Source: UBA5232 sp035370405 (GTDB lineage: Bacteria > Patescibacteriota > Dojkabacteria > SC72). From it: 55,176 bases of DNA. Location: contig DAOOVT010000004.1 in the NCBI GenBank assembly GCA_035370405.1, positions 1 to 55,176 on the forward strand, written 5' to 3'. This document shows positions 1 through 9,351 of the stretch, in pieces (the stretch's first letter is position 1; each line of letters opens with the position of its first letter). The position numbers and the translations under genes are program-made. The notes below the pieces were generated by a model. That model was not told the DNA's origin. It searched no databases and saw nothing but the letters and a program-made list of their open reading frames with translations.

Positions 1-1730
1 AGGCAATTATGAATCCTGAGGGAACGATCTACTCTGTGAAGAGATTGATAGGTAGAAGTTGGGATGATCCTGAGGTAGAAAAAGACAAGAAACTACTTCC
101 ATTTGAAATGAGGAAAGCATCTAATGGTGGAATCGAAGTAAAAATGGGTGATAAATGGTATACACCACAGGAAATTTCTGCAAAGATACTTGCTAAAATG
201 AAAAAGGATGCAGAGGATTTCTTAGGAGAAAAAGTTACCGAGGCTGTAATAACAGTTCCTGCCTATTTTGATGATTCACAGAGACAAGCTACAAAAGATG
301 CTGGGAAAATAGCTGGATTAGATGTAAAAAGAATTGTTAATGAGCCTACAGCAGCTGCCTTAGCGTATGGTATTGGCAAAGGTAAAGATGAGAAAGTTGC
401 AGTTTTTGATCTAGGAGGAGGAACATTTGATATCTCAATATTAGAAATAGGAGATGGTGTTTTTGAGGTTTTGTCAACTAATGGAGATACACATCTTGGA
501 GGTGATGACTTTGATCAGGTAATAATTGATTACCTTGCAGAACAGTTTAAGAACAAGGAGGGATTTGATTTGAGGACTGATAGGACAGCATTGCAAAGAT
601 TGAGAGAGGCAGCAGAGAAAGCAAAAATAGAGCTTTCTACAACAGAGGAGACGGAAGTGAATGTGCCATATATAACTGCAACAGATAAAGGGCCTAAACA
701 TTTGAAGGAGAAATTAACAAGATCTCAGTTGGAGAAATTAACAAGTGATTTGATAGCAAAAACAGTAGAACCATGTGAAAAAGCTTTGAAAGACGCAAAA
801 TTAAGTAAGAGTGATATTGATGAGGTTATTCTAGTTGGAGGAATGACTAGAATGCCTGCTGTACAGAAAAAAGTCGCTGAAATCTTTGGAAAAGAACCTA
901 GCAAGGGTGTGAATCCAGACGAAGTAGTGGCCTTAGGTGCGGCTATACAAGGTGGTGTTTTAGGAGGAGATGTTAAGGACATTACCCTTCTCGATGTAAC
1001 ACCATTATCCTTAGGTTTGGAGACTCTTGGAGGTGTAATGACAAAACTCATAGAGAGAAATACAACGATACCTGTTGAGAAGAAGCAAATTTTTTCAACA
1101 GCTGCAGATAATCAACCAGCCGTTGAGATACATGTTCTTCAAGGAGAAAGAGAAATGGCTAGTGACAACAAAACATTAGGTCGTTTTATACTTGATGGTA
1201 TTGCACCAGCTCCCAGAGGTGTTCCTCAGATAGAGGTAACATTCTCTATAGATGCTAATGGTATCTTAAACGTGAAAGCTGTTGATTTGGCTACGAAGAA
1301 GGAGCAGAAGATTACAATAACAGCATCTACAGGATTGACAGAGGAAGAGATAAACAGAATGGTTGAGGAAGCCGCAAAGAATGCTGAAGAGGATAGGAAG
1401 AAAAAGGAAAGAGCTGAAAAGAGAAATAGTGCAGATACTTTGTCCTTTAGTGCTTTGAAATTCATTGAGGAAAATGGAGATAAAATTGACGAAGCACAGA
1501 AAGAAGATATTAAGAAGAAAGCAGAAGAGCTCAAAGAAATGATATCTAAAGATGACTTTGATCTTGAAGAAGTAGAGAAGAAGTCAGATGAGTTAAACAA
1601 GGTAATGCAGGAAGCTGGAAAGAAGATGTATGAGAATGCATCTAAGGAATCCACTTCGCAATCATCTTCTGATAATGGAAAGAATGAGGAGAAAAAAGAC
1701 GATGTAAAAGAGGGAGAGGTTGTCGAATAG
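1..1730 (+). CDS. dnaK: Molecular chaperone DnaK (Hsp70), 5' end cut by window edge
   Basis: ATP-dependent Hsp70 chaperone that binds exposed hydrophobic segments with DnaJ and GrpE. The reading frame is already open at base 3, and the first Met at 9 is internal: the text around NPEGTIYSVKRLIG matches the region roughly 55-70 residues into DnaK, so the true N-terminus is outside the window. Visible motifs are VPAYFDDSQRQATKDAG, NEPTAAALAYG, the phosphate-2 loop VFDLGGGTFDIS and the adenosine motif VILVGGMTRMP. The substrate-binding domain and helical lid follow, and the tail is acidic, ending EGEVVE. A strong hairpin terminator follows the stop codon. The identification is secure; only the start is missing. 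Confidence 0.98.
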   Translation, partial: AIMNPEGTIYSVKRLIGRSWDDPEVEKDKKLLPFEMRKASNGGIEVKMGDKWYTPQEISAKILAKMKKDAEDFLGEKVTEAVITVPAYFDDSQRQATKDAGKIAGLDVKRIVNEPTAAALAYGIGKGKDEKVAVFDLGGGTFDISILEIGDGVFEVLSTNGDTHLGGDDFDQVIIDYLAEQFKNKEGFDLRTDRTALQRLREAAEKAKIELSTTEETEVNVPYITATDKGPKHLKEKLTRSQLEKLTSDLIAKTVEPCEKALKDAKLSKSDIDEVILVGGMTRMPAVQKKVAEIFGKEPSKGVNPDEVVALGAAIQGGVLGGDVKDITLLDVTPLSLGLETLGGVMTKLIERNTTIPVEKKQIFSTAADNQPAVEIHVLQGEREMASDNKTLGRFILDGIAPAPRGVPQIEVTFSIDANGILNVKAVDLATKKEQKITITASTGLTEEEINRMVEEAAKNAEEDRKKKERAEKRNSADTLSFSALKFIEENGDKIDEAQKEDIKKKAEELKEMISKDDFDLEEVEKKSDELNKVMQEAGKKMYENASKESTSQSSSDNGKNEEKKDDVKEGEVVE

Positions 1731-1758
1731 TATCATTGTCTGAGTTCTTGTTTTGTGG

Positions 1759-1790
1759 TAAGGGAGGTATTGGCCTCCCTTATCTTTTGT
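1759..1790 (+). terminator. Rho-independent terminator after dnaK
   Basis: A perfect 9-bp stem (TAAGGGAGG pairing with CCTCCCTTA, loop TATTGG) spans 1759-1782 and is followed by TCTTTTGT. It begins 28 bases after the dnaK stop codon. Its presence also argues that the next gene starts downstream of it, not at the in-frame codon at 1736. Confidence 0.85.
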
Positions 1791-1816
1791 GTTACCATTT
1801 ACTGACAATAAATAAT

Positions 1817-4126
1817 ATGTTCATCTGCCCGAATATGCCCAATAATTCGAAAATAGGCTCTCTTCAGAAATTTAGTTTGGTAAAAGTTGAGAGATTATTA
1901 TTGTATTTACTTCTTTTTATCCTTCCATTAGTAGTCGTCCCATTGTCTTGGGATTGGAATGAAAGGCCAATGTCTTTATGTATACTACTGTTTACTACAA
2001 TAATTGCTGGATTAGAGATTATCAAATTAGTGAAGGAAGGCAAATTTTGTATAATTCGAACTTCAATGGATGTGGGGATTTTATTGCTATGTGCCTCTTA
2101 TATTCTTTCTACAATCTTTTCTCAGGATGTAAATACTAGCTTATGGGGAATAGACAATAAGCTTGGAGGTGGATTAATAACTGTTATGTCTGTTGTGGCT
2201 CTTACAATTTTTTCAAGGTCATTTATTACTGATGTTAAACATGTAAAAATTTTGTTCTTCTCATTTATGGCAGGTATGTTTGTAAATAATATACTGAGTA
2301 TTTTGGCATTTCTTGGTATAAATATTTGGTCTGCGATACCAGTTTACAAGGATATGTTTCAGGAGGGTTTACCAATATTAAGGTCTGCTAGAGTATATAT
2401 TCTTACGAACTTAACAACTCTTTTAATATCATTTGGTTTTATCGGAGAATATTTGATTTTTAAAGGTAAAAAGAGTGTTTTAATGGCTTCTTTTGTAGCA
2501 GCATTAGCTTCTATTGCTGGTATATTAATGTTTTCAATAGTACAAGGTACTGGATTAGTGGTGTTATTCTTAATTTTATTTGTTCTTTTGAATATATTTG
2601 TAATCAAAAAATTTAAGCTATCTGAGACATCATTCAAACACATATTGGTATTATTCTTAATCATTACTCTTTCGATATCTATTCCATTTGCACTGATGCA
2701 TATTCCATCATTTAGAGAAAGTAAAATTCCTGAAGATTTTAGATTGGTAGGGCAAGTGTTTCTAGGCAATGATCTTTCATGGTCTGTGTCTTCTTCGGTA
2801 TTTGTTAAATCTCTATCTACTGCACTTTTTGGTTTAGGTATGGATACATATTCAATTGCATATAACATGTTTAAGCCAATCAGTGAAAATCTTCTTGCAT
2901 ACAACAATGTTACATTCTACACAGGAGGAAATGAAATATATACGCAATTTGCGAATGGAGGTTTAGTATGGCTTTTATGCTGGGCAATATTTGGATATTC
3001 AATATTTAAATCTGTATTTTTTGACTTGAAGAAACTTAGATTGAATTCTGGGAAAATAAATACTTGGTATTTAGTTGTTGTAGACTTTGTAATAGTCTTA
3101 ATATTTTGTTCTTCTCTGTTTACAGCGTTTTCGGTTATTAATTTGTTTGTGTTGTTCCTCATGGTTTCTATGAGAGGTGTTTTGAAAGATATTCTAAATG
3201 AAGGTAATGAGGAAAAAATTGCGGTTAAGCTATGGGCGGGAAGTATATCAGGTTCTCCAGAGAAAGGTAGTGCAAAGGGGAATTTCCGTGTACTCTTAGC
3301 GATTATTATTACTGCTGTAATGTTACTGGTTGCAAGAATTTGGGTTTACAAAGGTATATCTACTGGATATATGCTAATGGCGGAGTCATACAGGGTATCT
3401 GAAGGGTCTAAATTAACAGATCAGAAAATATCGTATGAAGACAGAAAAAATATCGCCGATACAATAATTGGACACTATAATAATGCTGCTAAATTTGATA
3501 AAAACAATCCTCTTGTGAATAGAAAACTTGGATTAGCATATATGGACAAAATAGACTTAGAAGTAAAGGAATATCTTAGTGTAGAGGAGGGTAAAAGAAA
3601 CGAAGGAATAGTAAGTGAAGTCAACAAGCTAAAGAATTATGCGATAGATTCTACAAAGAAAAGCACAGAAATAGCTGGGTATGTATATTCTAATTGGGAA
3701 TCTATGGCTAATGTGTATATGGGATTAGTGGGAATGGGTTACGAAGGATTTGTTCCAGATAGTATATTTTCCATAGAAAAGGCAATCTCTCTTAACCCAT
3801 CTAATTATGAATTATATTTTAAGGAGGCCCAAATGTATGTTATAGGGAAAGACACTGACAATGCATTATCCTCACTTACAAAAGTCTTAGGAATAAATCC
3901 GCAGTATATCCCAGCACTATATCTCTCGGCTGAACTAAATAAGGAAAAAGGAAGAGTTGATGTTTATGAATCATATCTTCGTGCTGCAAAAACAATTCTA
4001 GAAACAAATGATGCAACAAATAATGAGGTATATACAGATATCTCTAAAAAATTGAAAGAATTGGAAAGTACATCTACAACTCAAAAGCAAGAATCTGATA
4101 ATGAGAAAACGGAGGAAAGTGATTAA
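1817..4126 (+). CDS. O-antigen ligase/polymerase-like membrane protein with C-terminal TPR region
   Basis: Polytopic inner-membrane protein, likely of the Wzy/WaaL O-antigen ligase superfamily, which polymerises or transfers glycans on the outer membrane face. About 10-12 hydrophobic segments fill the first two thirds. The text around TSLWGIDNKLGGGLITV and GLGMDTYSIAYNMF resembles the conserved loops of this family. The last ~220 residues are soluble and repeat-like (LNPSNYELYFKEAQMY; INPQYIPALYLSAELN), typical of TPRs. The frame is open from 1736, but that codon lies before the dnaK terminator, so I chose ATG 1817 (769 residues); ATG 1835 is also possible. In the large periplasmic loop, the His-Asn pair common in ligases reads GGNEIYTQF, lacking the His. 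Substrate unknown. Confidence 0.7.
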   Translation: MFICPNMPNNSKIGSLQKFSLVKVERLLLYLLLFILPLVVVPLSWDWNERPMSLCILLFTTIIAGLEIIKLVKEGKFCIIRTSMDVGILLLCASYILSTIFSQDVNTSLWGIDNKLGGGLITVMSVVALTIFSRSFITDVKHVKILFFSFMAGMFVNNILSILAFLGINIWSAIPVYKDMFQEGLPILRSARVYILTNLTTLLISFGFIGEYLIFKGKKSVLMASFVAALASIAGILMFSIVQGTGLVVLFLILFVLLNIFVIKKFKLSETSFKHILVLFLIITLSISIPFALMHIPSFRESKIPEDFRLVGQVFLGNDLSWSVSSSVFVKSLSTALFGLGMDTYSIAYNMFKPISENLLAYNNVTFYTGGNEIYTQFANGGLVWLLCWAIFGYSIFKSVFFDLKKLRLNSGKINTWYLVVVDFVIVLIFCSSLFTAFSVINLFVLFLMVSMRGVLKDILNEGNEEKIAVKLWAGSISGSPEKGSAKGNFRVLLAIIITAVMLLVARIWVYKGISTGYMLMAESYRVSEGSKLTDQKISYEDRKNIADTIIGHYNNAAKFDKNNPLVNRKLGLAYMDKIDLEVKEYLSVEEGKRNEGIVSEVNKLKNYAIDSTKKSTEIAGYVYSNWESMANVYMGLVGMGYEGFVPDSIFSIEKAISLNPSNYELYFKEAQMYVIGKDTDNALSSLTKVLGINPQYIPALYLSAELNKEKGRVDVYESYLRAAKTILETNDATNNEVYTDISKKLKELESTSTTQKQESDNEKTEESD

Positions 4127-4827
4127 ATATAGTTTGCTTTTCCTCTGAAAAGGCAAAAGCCGTGTAAACTTTGTAATTCGTTTGAGTTTTGTCTTATACA
4201 TCTTCCAATACTATTCAATGTACTTCCCGTTGTAATCACATCATCAACTACTATTACATTCTTGTAACTATTGAGCTTTTCCTTATCTTCTATTGAAAAT
4301 TTATCCATTGAAACAATACACCTGTCTTCCTTATCCTTTAGTGATTGATGCTCATTGGAAAGATCATTATTTTGAACAATATCATTCGCGAAATCAAAAT
4401 GAAATTCATCTGCTAATATTTCGGCTATGTATTCTGTTTGATTAAATCCCCTCTCTCTCAATCTTCGTTGAGATATTGGCATGGGTATGACAACAGTTCT
4501 TTGAAGATCCTTCACATAACAAAAATCCTTGATAAGAATGGGAACTAATACATCGAAAAGCATGTTTATGTCATAAACACCGGAAAATTTATACTTCTTT
4601 AGAAAAATTGAAGACATATTATTATATTCCCATCCAGTGAAAACAGAATCAAAAACAGCATTATTTCTACACATGATATGTGTTTTGTAACTATTTGAAA
4701 TTCTCCTACATGCATAGCATTCTGGTAAATTTCTCTTAAGCAATTTCTTGCATCTATCACACAAATAATATCCCTTCTTTCCACAAATGCAGCAAGATCT
4801 TGGATAGAAAACGTCTAAGATTCCCAT
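4123..4827 (-). CDS. comFC: ComFC-like phosphoribosyltransferase-fold protein
   Basis: Competence-associated ComF family protein of 234 residues, the usual length, implicated in processing single-stranded DNA taken up during transformation. The N-terminus carries a zinc-ribbon-like set of cysteines (CCICGKKGYYLCDRCKKLL, then CYAC). The C-terminal half has the RERGFNQ motif and the PRPP-binding signature VIVVDDVITTGSTLN of type I phosphoribosyltransferases. It converges on the upstream membrane gene with a 4-bp overlap and diverges from murJ with only 33 bp between. The context says nothing about DNA uptake; no other com genes are in the window. Confidence 0.9.
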   Translation of the reverse strand: MGILDVFYPRSCCICGKKGYYLCDRCKKLLKRNLPECYACRRISNSYKTHIMCRNNAVFDSVFTGWEYNNMSSIFLKKYKFSGVYDINMLFDVLVPILIKDFCYVKDLQRTVVIPMPISQRRLRERGFNQTEYIAEILADEFHFDFANDIVQNNDLSNEHQSLKDKEDRCIVSMDKFSIEDKEKLNSYKNVIVVDDVITTGSTLNSIGRCIRQNSNELQSLHGFCLFRGKANYI

Positions 4828-4833
4828 TAGCTA

Positions 4834-4841
4834 TGTATAAT
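4834..4841. promoter_or_regulatory. Divergent -10 region between comFC and murJ
   Basis: The 33-bp gap between comFC and murJ holds TATAAT at 4836-4841 on the plus strand, 19 bp before the murJ ATG. On the minus strand TATACA (4839-4834) lies exactly 6 bp before the comFC ATG. The second would give a leaderless comFC transcript. No -35 box is evident on either strand. Confidence 0.5.
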
Positions 4842-4860
4842 ATTGAAGAAATCTTAAAAA

Positions 4861-6705
4861 ATGGTGAAATATAAAAAATTTTGGTATAAACTAAGGAGAC
4901 TATTTCAATCTAGTAATTCCATAAATAGAAGTATGTTTGACTTTTTAAAGAAAAAAGACAGCGTCTATGTTGTAATGATTCTTCTTCTGATTACAAAAAT
5001 CTTAGGTTTTTTAAAGCTTAGGACTATTGCTCAGCTATTTGGTGCAACTCATGAATTGGATATCTTTTGGGCTGCATTTACTATTCCAGACATGCTGTTT
5101 ATGATTGTTGTTGCTGGATCCATCAATGCTGCAATCATTCCAATATTTAGTGAAATACTACATAAAAAAGGACAAGAAGCCTTGGACAAGTTCTTTAATA
5201 ACTTATCCATAATTATAAGTTGGACTGTCATAATCATAGCCTCAATCCTTTTTGTTTTCACACCCCAGCTTACAGGCTTAATAATAGGGTCAGAGAGCAT
5301 ACAGAATATGCTTAGTTTTTCTAATAGGATAGGGGTCGATGACTTTAACCTGTTTGTAAACCTAACAAGGATAATGATGATATCTCCTGTCTTACTGAGT
5401 ATTAGCACATTACTAACAGGGTATCTCCAATCTAGAAAAAAGTTTTTCATTACATCGCTTTCTCCTCTTTTCTATGACTTAGCAATGATATTAGGTCCAA
5501 TAATTTTTGTTGCATATATGAAAAATGGTGTGTATGGAATAGCATGGTCCGCAGTATTAGGTTCTTTAGCTCATTTTCTAGTACAAATACCGACATTTAA
5601 AAAATATTACAAAGGGAAATTCTCACTCTCTTTAAGTACATTCAAAAATGCAATACACGATTCTCAGGTCTGGAGAACAATCAAACTTGCAGTTCCTAGA
5701 ACCATATCCATAGTTGGAGAACAAATTAATGTCGTGGTAAATACATTGATAAGCTTCTCTCTTGCCCCAGGAGCACTTAGTGCATATAAATTTGCATTAA
5801 GCTTACACATGTTTCCTATCAATATCATAGGAAGTGCCATAGCACAAGTATCACTACCAAATCTAGCCGAAAATTGTGAAGACTCAAAAAAGTTTGGAGA
5901 AATCCTAAACAAATCAATTCAATTCTCTCTATTCCTTGTCCTTCCAATAGTTTCTGTATTTTTAATACTAAGATTCCCAATAGTAAGGTTAGCATATGGT
6001 ACAGGGGCATTCGATTGGAGAGCCACAATCATCACTGCATGGTGCTTAGTACTTCTCTCCCTATCAATTATTGGGCAAACAATAACTCAAATCCTACTCA
6101 GAGCATTCTATGCGATAAAAGAAACATGGCTTCCTCTACTTGCCGTTGCGATATGTATAGTCATAAACATTGCTCTTGCATTTTGGTTTACAAATTTCTT
6201 CAGTCACTATTATGACTGGAGACCAATTGTTAAACAGATGACTATACAAATCTCAGATGCCAATGGCCCAGAATTTTTTAGTGTGCTTCATTCTTTTGTT
6301 AAAGACATCTCTACTTGGTGCTCAGTCAGAGGAGATTCGGACATGGCAGTGGGAGGGCTTTCTTTAAGTTTAAGTGTTACATACTTTGTTGAAGGCATAA
6401 TCCTTGCAATCTTGCTGAATAAGAAGATTAAGATAATTTCTTGGAAAGAGACAATACAACCAGCCCTAGTAAAATTTATAAATGCTGGGTTTATGGCTCT
6501 AGGTATGTATTTCATGTACAGATTATTTGATTTCCAATTAGATACCAGTAGAACAATATCAATCATAATACTAACTGTATGTACAACTCTGTATGGATGT
6601 ATATCATATTGGATAGGATGCAAAGTTTTTGGAATACAAGAACTTGAATATTTTGAAAAGTACATATCTTCACTTAAAAATAAAGTCCTACATAGAAAAA
6701 AATGA
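4861..6705 (+). CDS. murJ: Lipid II flippase MurJ
   Basis: MVF/MOP-superfamily membrane protein that moves lipid II across the cytoplasmic membrane for peptidoglycan synthesis. About 14 hydrophobic segments are visible in 614 residues, somewhat longer than the usual ~510 because of a loop of ~50 residues after about residue 440 (around NFFSHYYDWRPIVKQM). Family hallmarks are ITKILGFLKLRTIAQLFG near the N-terminus, AGSINAAIIPIFSE, and QVSLPNLAE in the middle. The start ATG has no Shine-Dalgarno; a TATAAT lies at 4836-4841. It overlaps the next gene as ATGA. The plus strand here has C in excess over G, unlike the neighbouring co-oriented genes (27 C against 18 G in 6061-6180). Confidence 0.93.
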   Translation: MVKYKKFWYKLRRLFQSSNSINRSMFDFLKKKDSVYVVMILLLITKILGFLKLRTIAQLFGATHELDIFWAAFTIPDMLFMIVVAGSINAAIIPIFSEILHKKGQEALDKFFNNLSIIISWTVIIIASILFVFTPQLTGLIIGSESIQNMLSFSNRIGVDDFNLFVNLTRIMMISPVLLSISTLLTGYLQSRKKFFITSLSPLFYDLAMILGPIIFVAYMKNGVYGIAWSAVLGSLAHFLVQIPTFKKYYKGKFSLSLSTFKNAIHDSQVWRTIKLAVPRTISIVGEQINVVVNTLISFSLAPGALSAYKFALSLHMFPINIIGSAIAQVSLPNLAENCEDSKKFGEILNKSIQFSLFLVLPIVSVFLILRFPIVRLAYGTGAFDWRATIITAWCLVLLSLSIIGQTITQILLRAFYAIKETWLPLLAVAICIVINIALAFWFTNFFSHYYDWRPIVKQMTIQISDANGPEFFSVLHSFVKDISTWCSVRGDSDMAVGGLSLSLSVTYFVEGIILAILLNKKIKIISWKETIQPALVKFINAGFMALGMYFMYRLFDFQLDTSRTISIIILTVCTTLYGCISYWIGCKVFGIQELEYFEKYISSLKNKVLHRKK

Positions 6706-7286
6706 AAAAAGTTTTTTTAGTTATTTTGTCGATAATATCTCTTGTTGTGGCTTTTTCTGCGATTCTGTTTTTTAGATATAACTCATGGAAGAATGATTTT
6801 CTTAGTAAAAATAATGATATATCATGTTTTAGTAATATTTCAGAAAATGATAATAGCGAAAATATATCAAAAAAGATAAAAAATTTTGTTCTATCCTCTT
6901 CTGATACATATTTAGAATTTTCCATAGATGAGGTACTTTCCTTTCTGCATAATGATGTCAAAGTTTCAGAAAATATGAATTTTGAAGACATATGTATAAA
7001 TCCGAACAGAGGGGAATGGTTGGTATATTTGGATACGAAAGTGGAAAATTTCGATATTCCATGGATTAAACTAAATATTATTAAAGACGACAGAGAAACT
7101 TCTGAACTTTATGTAAAAGATATCTCATTAGGGGATATAAAAATACCAGACATCATTGGCAAAAAGATAATAGATGAAATAAACAGGGGAATTAGTGATG
7201 GTATATTGATAGTAAATGAGAATAATTTCTTAGGGAAAGATATTAAGAATATAGAACTGTTAAATGATGGAGTAGTAATACGTTAA
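6702..7286 (+). CDS. Membrane-anchored protein of unknown function
   Basis: A 194-residue protein with one N-terminal membrane segment (about residues 4-26) and a polar extracytoplasmic part. It is coupled to murJ by an ATGA overlap, so the two are probably co-transcribed. The C-terminal half alternates beta-strand-like stretches (WLVYLDTKVENFDIPWIKL; SLGDIKIPDIIGKKIIDEI) and is loosely reminiscent of membrane-anchored lipid-binding folds of the DUF2140/LmeA type. I do not recognise it with confidence. Its coupling to murJ suggests an envelope role, which is inference only. Confidence 0.75.
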   Translation: MKKVFLVILSIISLVVAFSAILFFRYNSWKNDFLSKNNDISCFSNISENDNSENISKKIKNFVLSSSDTYLEFSIDEVLSFLHNDVKVSENMNFEDICINPNRGEWLVYLDTKVENFDIPWIKLNIIKDDRETSELYVKDISLGDIKIPDIIGKKIIDEINRGISDGILIVNENNFLGKDIKNIELLNDGVVIR

Positions 7287-7291
7287 TGATT

Positions 7292-7332
7292 ATTGCCAAA
7301 ATAAATTTATGATGCTACAATACTCTGGCAAT
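7292..7332 (+). promoter_or_regulatory. groESL promoter with flanking inverted repeat
   Basis: A good sigma-70-type promoter: -35 TTGCCA (7293-7298), a 17-bp spacer, and extended -10 TGC-TACAAT (TACAAT at 7316-7321). The predicted start is near 7328, giving a leader of about 30 nt before the groES ATG at 7359. Perfect 7-bp inverted repeats, ATTGCCA at 7292-7298 and TGGCAAT at 7326-7332, sit exactly on the -35 box and the transcription start. This is not the CIRCE element. Confidence 0.65.
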
Positions 7333-7358
7333 TGATAAATTGATCTGCTAAATGTCAT

Positions 7359-7658
7359 ATGAGTAAAGATATAAAAATAAAGCCATTAGGCAAAAAAGTT
7401 CTTGTTAAACCAGATAAACTGGAGGAAAAGACAGCTGGTGGTTTAGTTCTTCCACCAAGTTCTACTGAGGGTGAAAAACCTGAAACTGGTGTAATAATTA
7501 AGCTAGGTGAAGGTACCATTAAAGGTAAAAAAATTACCTTTGATGTAAAAGTTGGAGATAGAGTTTATTTCAAAAAATATTCTCCAGATGAGATAGAAGT
7601 TGATTCTGAAAAGTATTTCATACTCGATTCTGATGATATCTTAGCTATTTTAGAATAG
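7359..7658 (+). CDS. groES: Co-chaperonin GroES
   Basis: The 10-kDa co-chaperonin that caps GroEL. It has 99 residues, the usual length. It begins IKPLGKKVLVKPDKLEEKTAGGLVLPPSS, which spans the first strand and the mobile loop that docks to GroEL, and ends with the typical Y(F)ILDSDDILAILE strand. It lies 43 bp upstream of groEL in the standard order. No Shine-Dalgarno is seen before the ATG. Confidence 0.98.
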   Translation: MSKDIKIKPLGKKVLVKPDKLEEKTAGGLVLPPSSTEGEKPETGVIIKLGEGTIKGKKITFDVKVGDRVYFKKYSPDEIEVDSEKYFILDSDDILAILE

Positions 7659-7701
7659 TCCTAGTTCGTTTCAGTTATATTAATTTTTAGTGCAAAAAAA
7701 T

Positions 7702-9327
7702 ATGGCAAAATCAATTATTTACAATGAAGAGGCTAGAAAAGCCCTTAAAGCAGGAGTAGATACAATTGCTAACGCTGTTAAAGTAACATTAGGACCAAAA
7801 GGAAGGAATATAGCGTTGGCAAAGAGTTTTGGGAGTCAAGTAATCACTAAAGATGGTGTTACTGTTGCAAAAGAGATAGAAGACAAAGATCCGTTTAAAA
7901 ATGTCGGGGTTGAAATGATAAAAGAAGCTTCTAACAAGGTAAATGATGTAGCTGGTGATGGAACTACAACCGTTACAGTTCTTGCTCAGGCAATAGCAGC
8001 TGCTGGGTTCAAAAATGTTGCAGCTGGTGCTAACCCTATTTCATTGAAGAGAGGCTTAGACAAGGGAACAGAGGAAATAGTTAAAGAACTTTCTAAAATG
8101 GCAAAGAAAATAAATGGAAAAGAGGAAATTTCACAAGTTGCAACAATTTCTACAAATAATGAAAAAGAGTTAGGTGATATGATAGGGGGAGTTTTTGAGA
8201 AAGTCGGGAAAGATGGTGTAATTACAGTGGAAGAAGCGAAAGGTTTTAATGACGAAGTTGAATATACAGAAGGTATGGAGTTTGAGAATGGCTATGTAAG
8301 TGCATACTTCATAAATAGTCCAGAGACTTTGGAGACAATTATGGACAACCCATATATTTTCATAACAGATAAAAAGCTATCCAATCTCCAAGATATTCAA
8401 GCAATTGCAGAGAAAGTTTTGTCAGCTGCTAATAGACCTTTGGTAATAATTGCTGATGATATCGAGAATCAGGCATTAGCGACATTGGTAGTTAACAAAC
8501 TAAGAGGAACTTTGGATGTTGTTGCAGTAAAAGCTCCTGGATTTGGAGATAGAAAAAAAGAAATGCTGAAAGATTTAGCAGTTTTAACTGGGGCAGAATT
8601 CATATCAGAAGAGTTAGGAAGAACTCTTGATGCTGTTGAATTAGCTGACTTAGGATCCGCTAAGAAGGTCATCGTAAATAAAGAGAAGACAATAATTGTT
8701 GAAGGAAAAGGAGATAAAGAGGACATTGAAAATAGAATAAAAGAAATAAGGACACAAATAGAAAATACAACCTCAGACTACGATAGAGAGAAACTTCAGG
8801 AAAGATTAGCTAAACTTGCAGGAGGAGTTGCAGTAATAAAGGTTGGAGCAGCTTCAGAGGTTGAGGCAAAGGAGAAAAAGATGAGAATAGAAGATGCAAT
8901 AAATGCTACTAGGGCTGCAATAGAAGAAGGTGTTGTAGCAGGAGGTGGACTTGCATTACACAATGCTAAAGAAGTTTTAAACAAGGTCAAACTGGAAGAC
9001 AGTGATGAACAGTTAGGAATAGACATTTTGAAATCAATTCTAAGTGAGCCATTAAAACAGATAGCTGAAAATGCAGGAGAAGATGGTGCAGTAGTCGCAG
9101 CTAATTGTAAGGGAAATAAGGGATTTAATGCTAAAACAGGAGAGTATGTTGATATGTTTGAGGAAGGAATAATAGATCCTGTTAAAGTCACTAGACTGGC
9201 TCTTGTAAATGCAGTATCAGTAGCATCTATGCTCATAACTACCGAAGCAGTAGTAGCAGATATTCCAGATGAAAAAGAGCATTCTCATGCAGGAGCTGAG
9301 ATGGGGGATATGTCAGGAATGATGTAA
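7702..9327 (+). CDS. groEL: Chaperonin GroEL
   Basis: The 60-kDa chaperonin that folds proteins inside a double-ring chamber. The frame is open from a GTG at 7690, but the family start MAK-xxI corresponds to ATG 7702, giving 541 residues. Family motifs include VKVTLGPKGRNIALAKSFG, the ATP-binding GDGTTTVTVLAQAI, VEEGVVAGGGLAL and a C-terminal Met-Gly tail (MGDMSGMM). It follows groES directly and should share its promoter. It is ordinary for the family. Confidence 0.98.
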   Translation: MAKSIIYNEEARKALKAGVDTIANAVKVTLGPKGRNIALAKSFGSQVITKDGVTVAKEIEDKDPFKNVGVEMIKEASNKVNDVAGDGTTTVTVLAQAIAAAGFKNVAAGANPISLKRGLDKGTEEIVKELSKMAKKINGKEEISQVATISTNNEKELGDMIGGVFEKVGKDGVITVEEAKGFNDEVEYTEGMEFENGYVSAYFINSPETLETIMDNPYIFITDKKLSNLQDIQAIAEKVLSAANRPLVIIADDIENQALATLVVNKLRGTLDVVAVKAPGFGDRKKEMLKDLAVLTGAEFISEELGRTLDAVELADLGSAKKVIVNKEKTIIVEGKGDKEDIENRIKEIRTQIENTTSDYDREKLQERLAKLAGGVAVIKVGAASEVEAKEKKMRIEDAINATRAAIEEGVVAGGGLALHNAKEVLNKVKLEDSDEQLGIDILKSILSEPLKQIAENAGEDGAVVAANCKGNKGFNAKTGEYVDMFEEGIIDPVKVTRLALVNAVSVASMLITTEAVVADIPDEKEHSHAGAEMGDMSGMM

Positions 9328-9351
9328 AAATAAGTCCTTTATCCGTCGTCA

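Noticed and set aside
1736..1816. N-terminal extension of the O-antigen-ligase-like frame back to 1736
   Set aside because: The extension contains the dnaK terminator hairpin and sits six bases after the dnaK stop; ATG 1817 is a better start.
7287..7358. CIRCE/HrcA operator before groES
   Set aside because: No TTAGCACTC or GAGTGCTAA half-sites; only the unrelated ATTGCCA/TGGCAAT dyad is present.
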